Shown: piece after piece, positions 41,751-42,683 of the stretch | Position numbering within the stretch: position 1 is the first letter of the stretch | Layout of the letters: each line of letters begins with the position of its first letter | From: Azorhizobium sp943369575 | Lineage (GTDB): Bacteria > Pseudomonadota > Alphaproteobacteria > Rhizobiales > Xanthobacteraceae | NCBI GenBank assembly: GCA_943369575.1 | Contig: CALRNP020000018.1 | Location: forward strand, 1-42,683 | Direction of reading: 5' to 3' | Length of the DNA stretch: 42,683 nt | Notes under the pieces: generated by a model | Told to the model about the DNA's origin: nothing | Database searches by the model: none | The model's input: only the letters and a program-made list of their open reading frames with translations | Program-made: the position numbers and the translations under genes

Positions 41751-41894
41751 TTACTTGGCGTAGCGGTCGTTGGGCACGGTGAAGGTGGCGTCGCGGGTCA
41801 CCGGCTGCACCATGGTGGCGAGCGCCCAGATGCCGGCATAGCCAAGGCCGGCCAGAATGGCGATGACCGCGAGAAAGCGCAGAAGGCTCGGCAC
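41751..41894 (-). CDS. Small membrane protein between xerD and aroK
   Basis: A 47-residue product from a GTG at 41894: PSLLRFLAVIAILAGLGYAGIWALATM gives one transmembrane helix, then VQPVTRDATFTVPNDRYAK in the periplasm or cytoplasm. An ATG at 41969 would add a charged, low-quality extension. The same small gene is commonly found here in alphaproteobacteria. Function unknown. Confidence 0.7.
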   Translation of the reverse strand: MPSLLRFLAVIAILAGLGYAGIWALATMVQPVTRDATFTVPNDRYAK

Positions 41895-42041
41895 AGATCT
41901 ATCTTCCGAATCGCGCTGGATCCAAGGTTCCGACTGGTCGCATGCCGGGACCGGGCTTTCAACCGGCATTGCCCGCTCGCCAGCGCGATGCTAGGCCGAC
42001 ACGAGAGCGTGAGCGGGTCCGAGGATCAAGGGAGTGGGGCG

Positions 42042-42677
42042 GTGAATGGTGATTCCGGCCGCGGCAGGGCCGATGACAGCGCCCCGGCGCCCGACCGATT
42101 GCTGCTGGAGCGGCTCGCCGCCCGCTGCATCGTGCTGGTGGGCATGCCCGGCGCCGGCAAGTCCTCCGTGGGTCGCCGCCTCGCCAAGCGCCTCGGGCTG
42201 CCGTTCCTGGATGCGGACGAGGAGATCGAGCGCGCCGCCGGCATGACCATTCCGGAGATCTTCGCCGGCCGCGGCGAGGCGGAATTTCGCGAGGGCGAGA
42301 AGCGGGTGATGGTGCGCCTGCTTCAGACCGGCCCCTGCGTGCTCGCCACCGGCGGCGGCGCCTTCATGAATGCCGACACCCGCGCAGCGGTGGCGCGGCA
42401 TGGGGTCTCGGTGTGGTTGCATGCCGATTTGCCGATCCTGCTGCGCCGGGTGCGCAAGCGCACCGACCGGCCGCTGCTGGCGGATGGCGATGCCGGCGAG
42501 AAACTGGCGGCGCTGCTGGCGGCGCGCGGCGACACCTATGCCTTGGCCGACGTGCGGGTGGATTCCCGCGACGCTCTGCACGAGGCGGTGGTGGAGGATG
42601 TGCTGCTGGCGGTCGCCGGGCATCTGGAGCGCCAGTCCCAGGCCGCCGCGCCGCCGCCGCCGTTCGCCCAAGGCTGA
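42042..42677 (+). CDS. aroK: Shikimate kinase
   Basis: A shikimate kinase that phosphorylates shikimate at the 3-hydroxyl in aromatic amino-acid synthesis. The P-loop is VLVGMPGAGKSSVGRRLAKRLG; LPFLDADEEIERAAGMTIPEIFAGRGEAEFREGEKRV binds shikimate. LATGGGAFMNADTR and the lid RRVRKRTDRPLL follow. The frame is open from an ATG at 41988, but the first residues before VNGD are low-complexity; a GTG at 42042 is my preferred start. The gene ends within the window with a proline-rich tail (AAPPPPFAQG). aroB would be expected next, outside the window. Confidence 0.93.
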   Translation: MNGDSGRGRADDSAPAPDRLLLERLAARCIVLVGMPGAGKSSVGRRLAKRLGLPFLDADEEIERAAGMTIPEIFAGRGEAEFREGEKRVMVRLLQTGPCVLATGGGAFMNADTRAAVARHGVSVWLHADLPILLRRVRKRTDRPLLADGDAGEKLAALLAARGDTYALADVRVDSRDALHEAVVEDVLLAVAGHLERQSQAAAPPPPFAQG

Positions 42678-42683
42678 TCAATC

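Overview
The window is a high-GC chromosomal segment of an alphaproteobacterium. The evidence is a circularly permuted two-piece tmRNA gene beside an SspB-type ClpX adaptor gene, the xerD / small membrane protein / aroK neighbourhood, a PHA-granule-type protein, and the gshB-yraN-rsmI cluster beside an LpoA-like lipoprotein gene. I cannot name the genus.

Region 1 (about 1007-17511) is a 16.5 kb integrated element that splits the comM (yifB) ATPase gene immediately 5' of its Walker A motif. The 3' half of comM lies at 115-1008 and the 5' half at 17512-18149, both on the minus strand. A large serine recombinase gene starts about 45 bp inside the left end. Both junctions share AGCA, and rejoining the two element ends gives an attP-like dyad (14 of 19 positions matching). 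The element carries a plasmid-type replicase, a candidate oriT, a MobC-like protein and a relaxase with a second gene nested out of frame inside it. I see no type IV secretion genes, so it looks like an integrative mobilizable element. Its cargo is an apparently orphan C5-cytosine DNA methyltransferase, an AT-rich membrane protein, a trypsin-like protease, a coiled-coil/TIR protein, a GHKL ATPase fused to a PD-(D/E)XK-like domain, and several small unknown genes. The protease-TIR-ATPase/nuclease block is the best candidate for an undescribed defence module, although the three genes are not co-directional.

Region 2 (18150-40250) is ordinary chromosome: an ACP-like protein without the carrier serine, a MmyB-type regulator divergent from a SAM methyltransferase, a PHA-system protein, gshB, yraN and rsmI, an LpoA-like lipoprotein, a periplasmic protein, a UvrD/PcrA helicase, a membrane protein with a degenerate GGDEF domain, prmA, a small conserved protein, a hotdog thioesterase, an FAD-linked D-lactate-dehydrogenase-like enzyme, a large AsmA-family protein, folA, an amine oxidase and sspB.

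Region 3 (40390-42677) holds the permuted ssrA gene encoding the tag ANDNYAPVAVAA, then xerD, a small membrane protein and aroK. ssrA next to sspB places the degradation tag beside its likely delivery adaptor.
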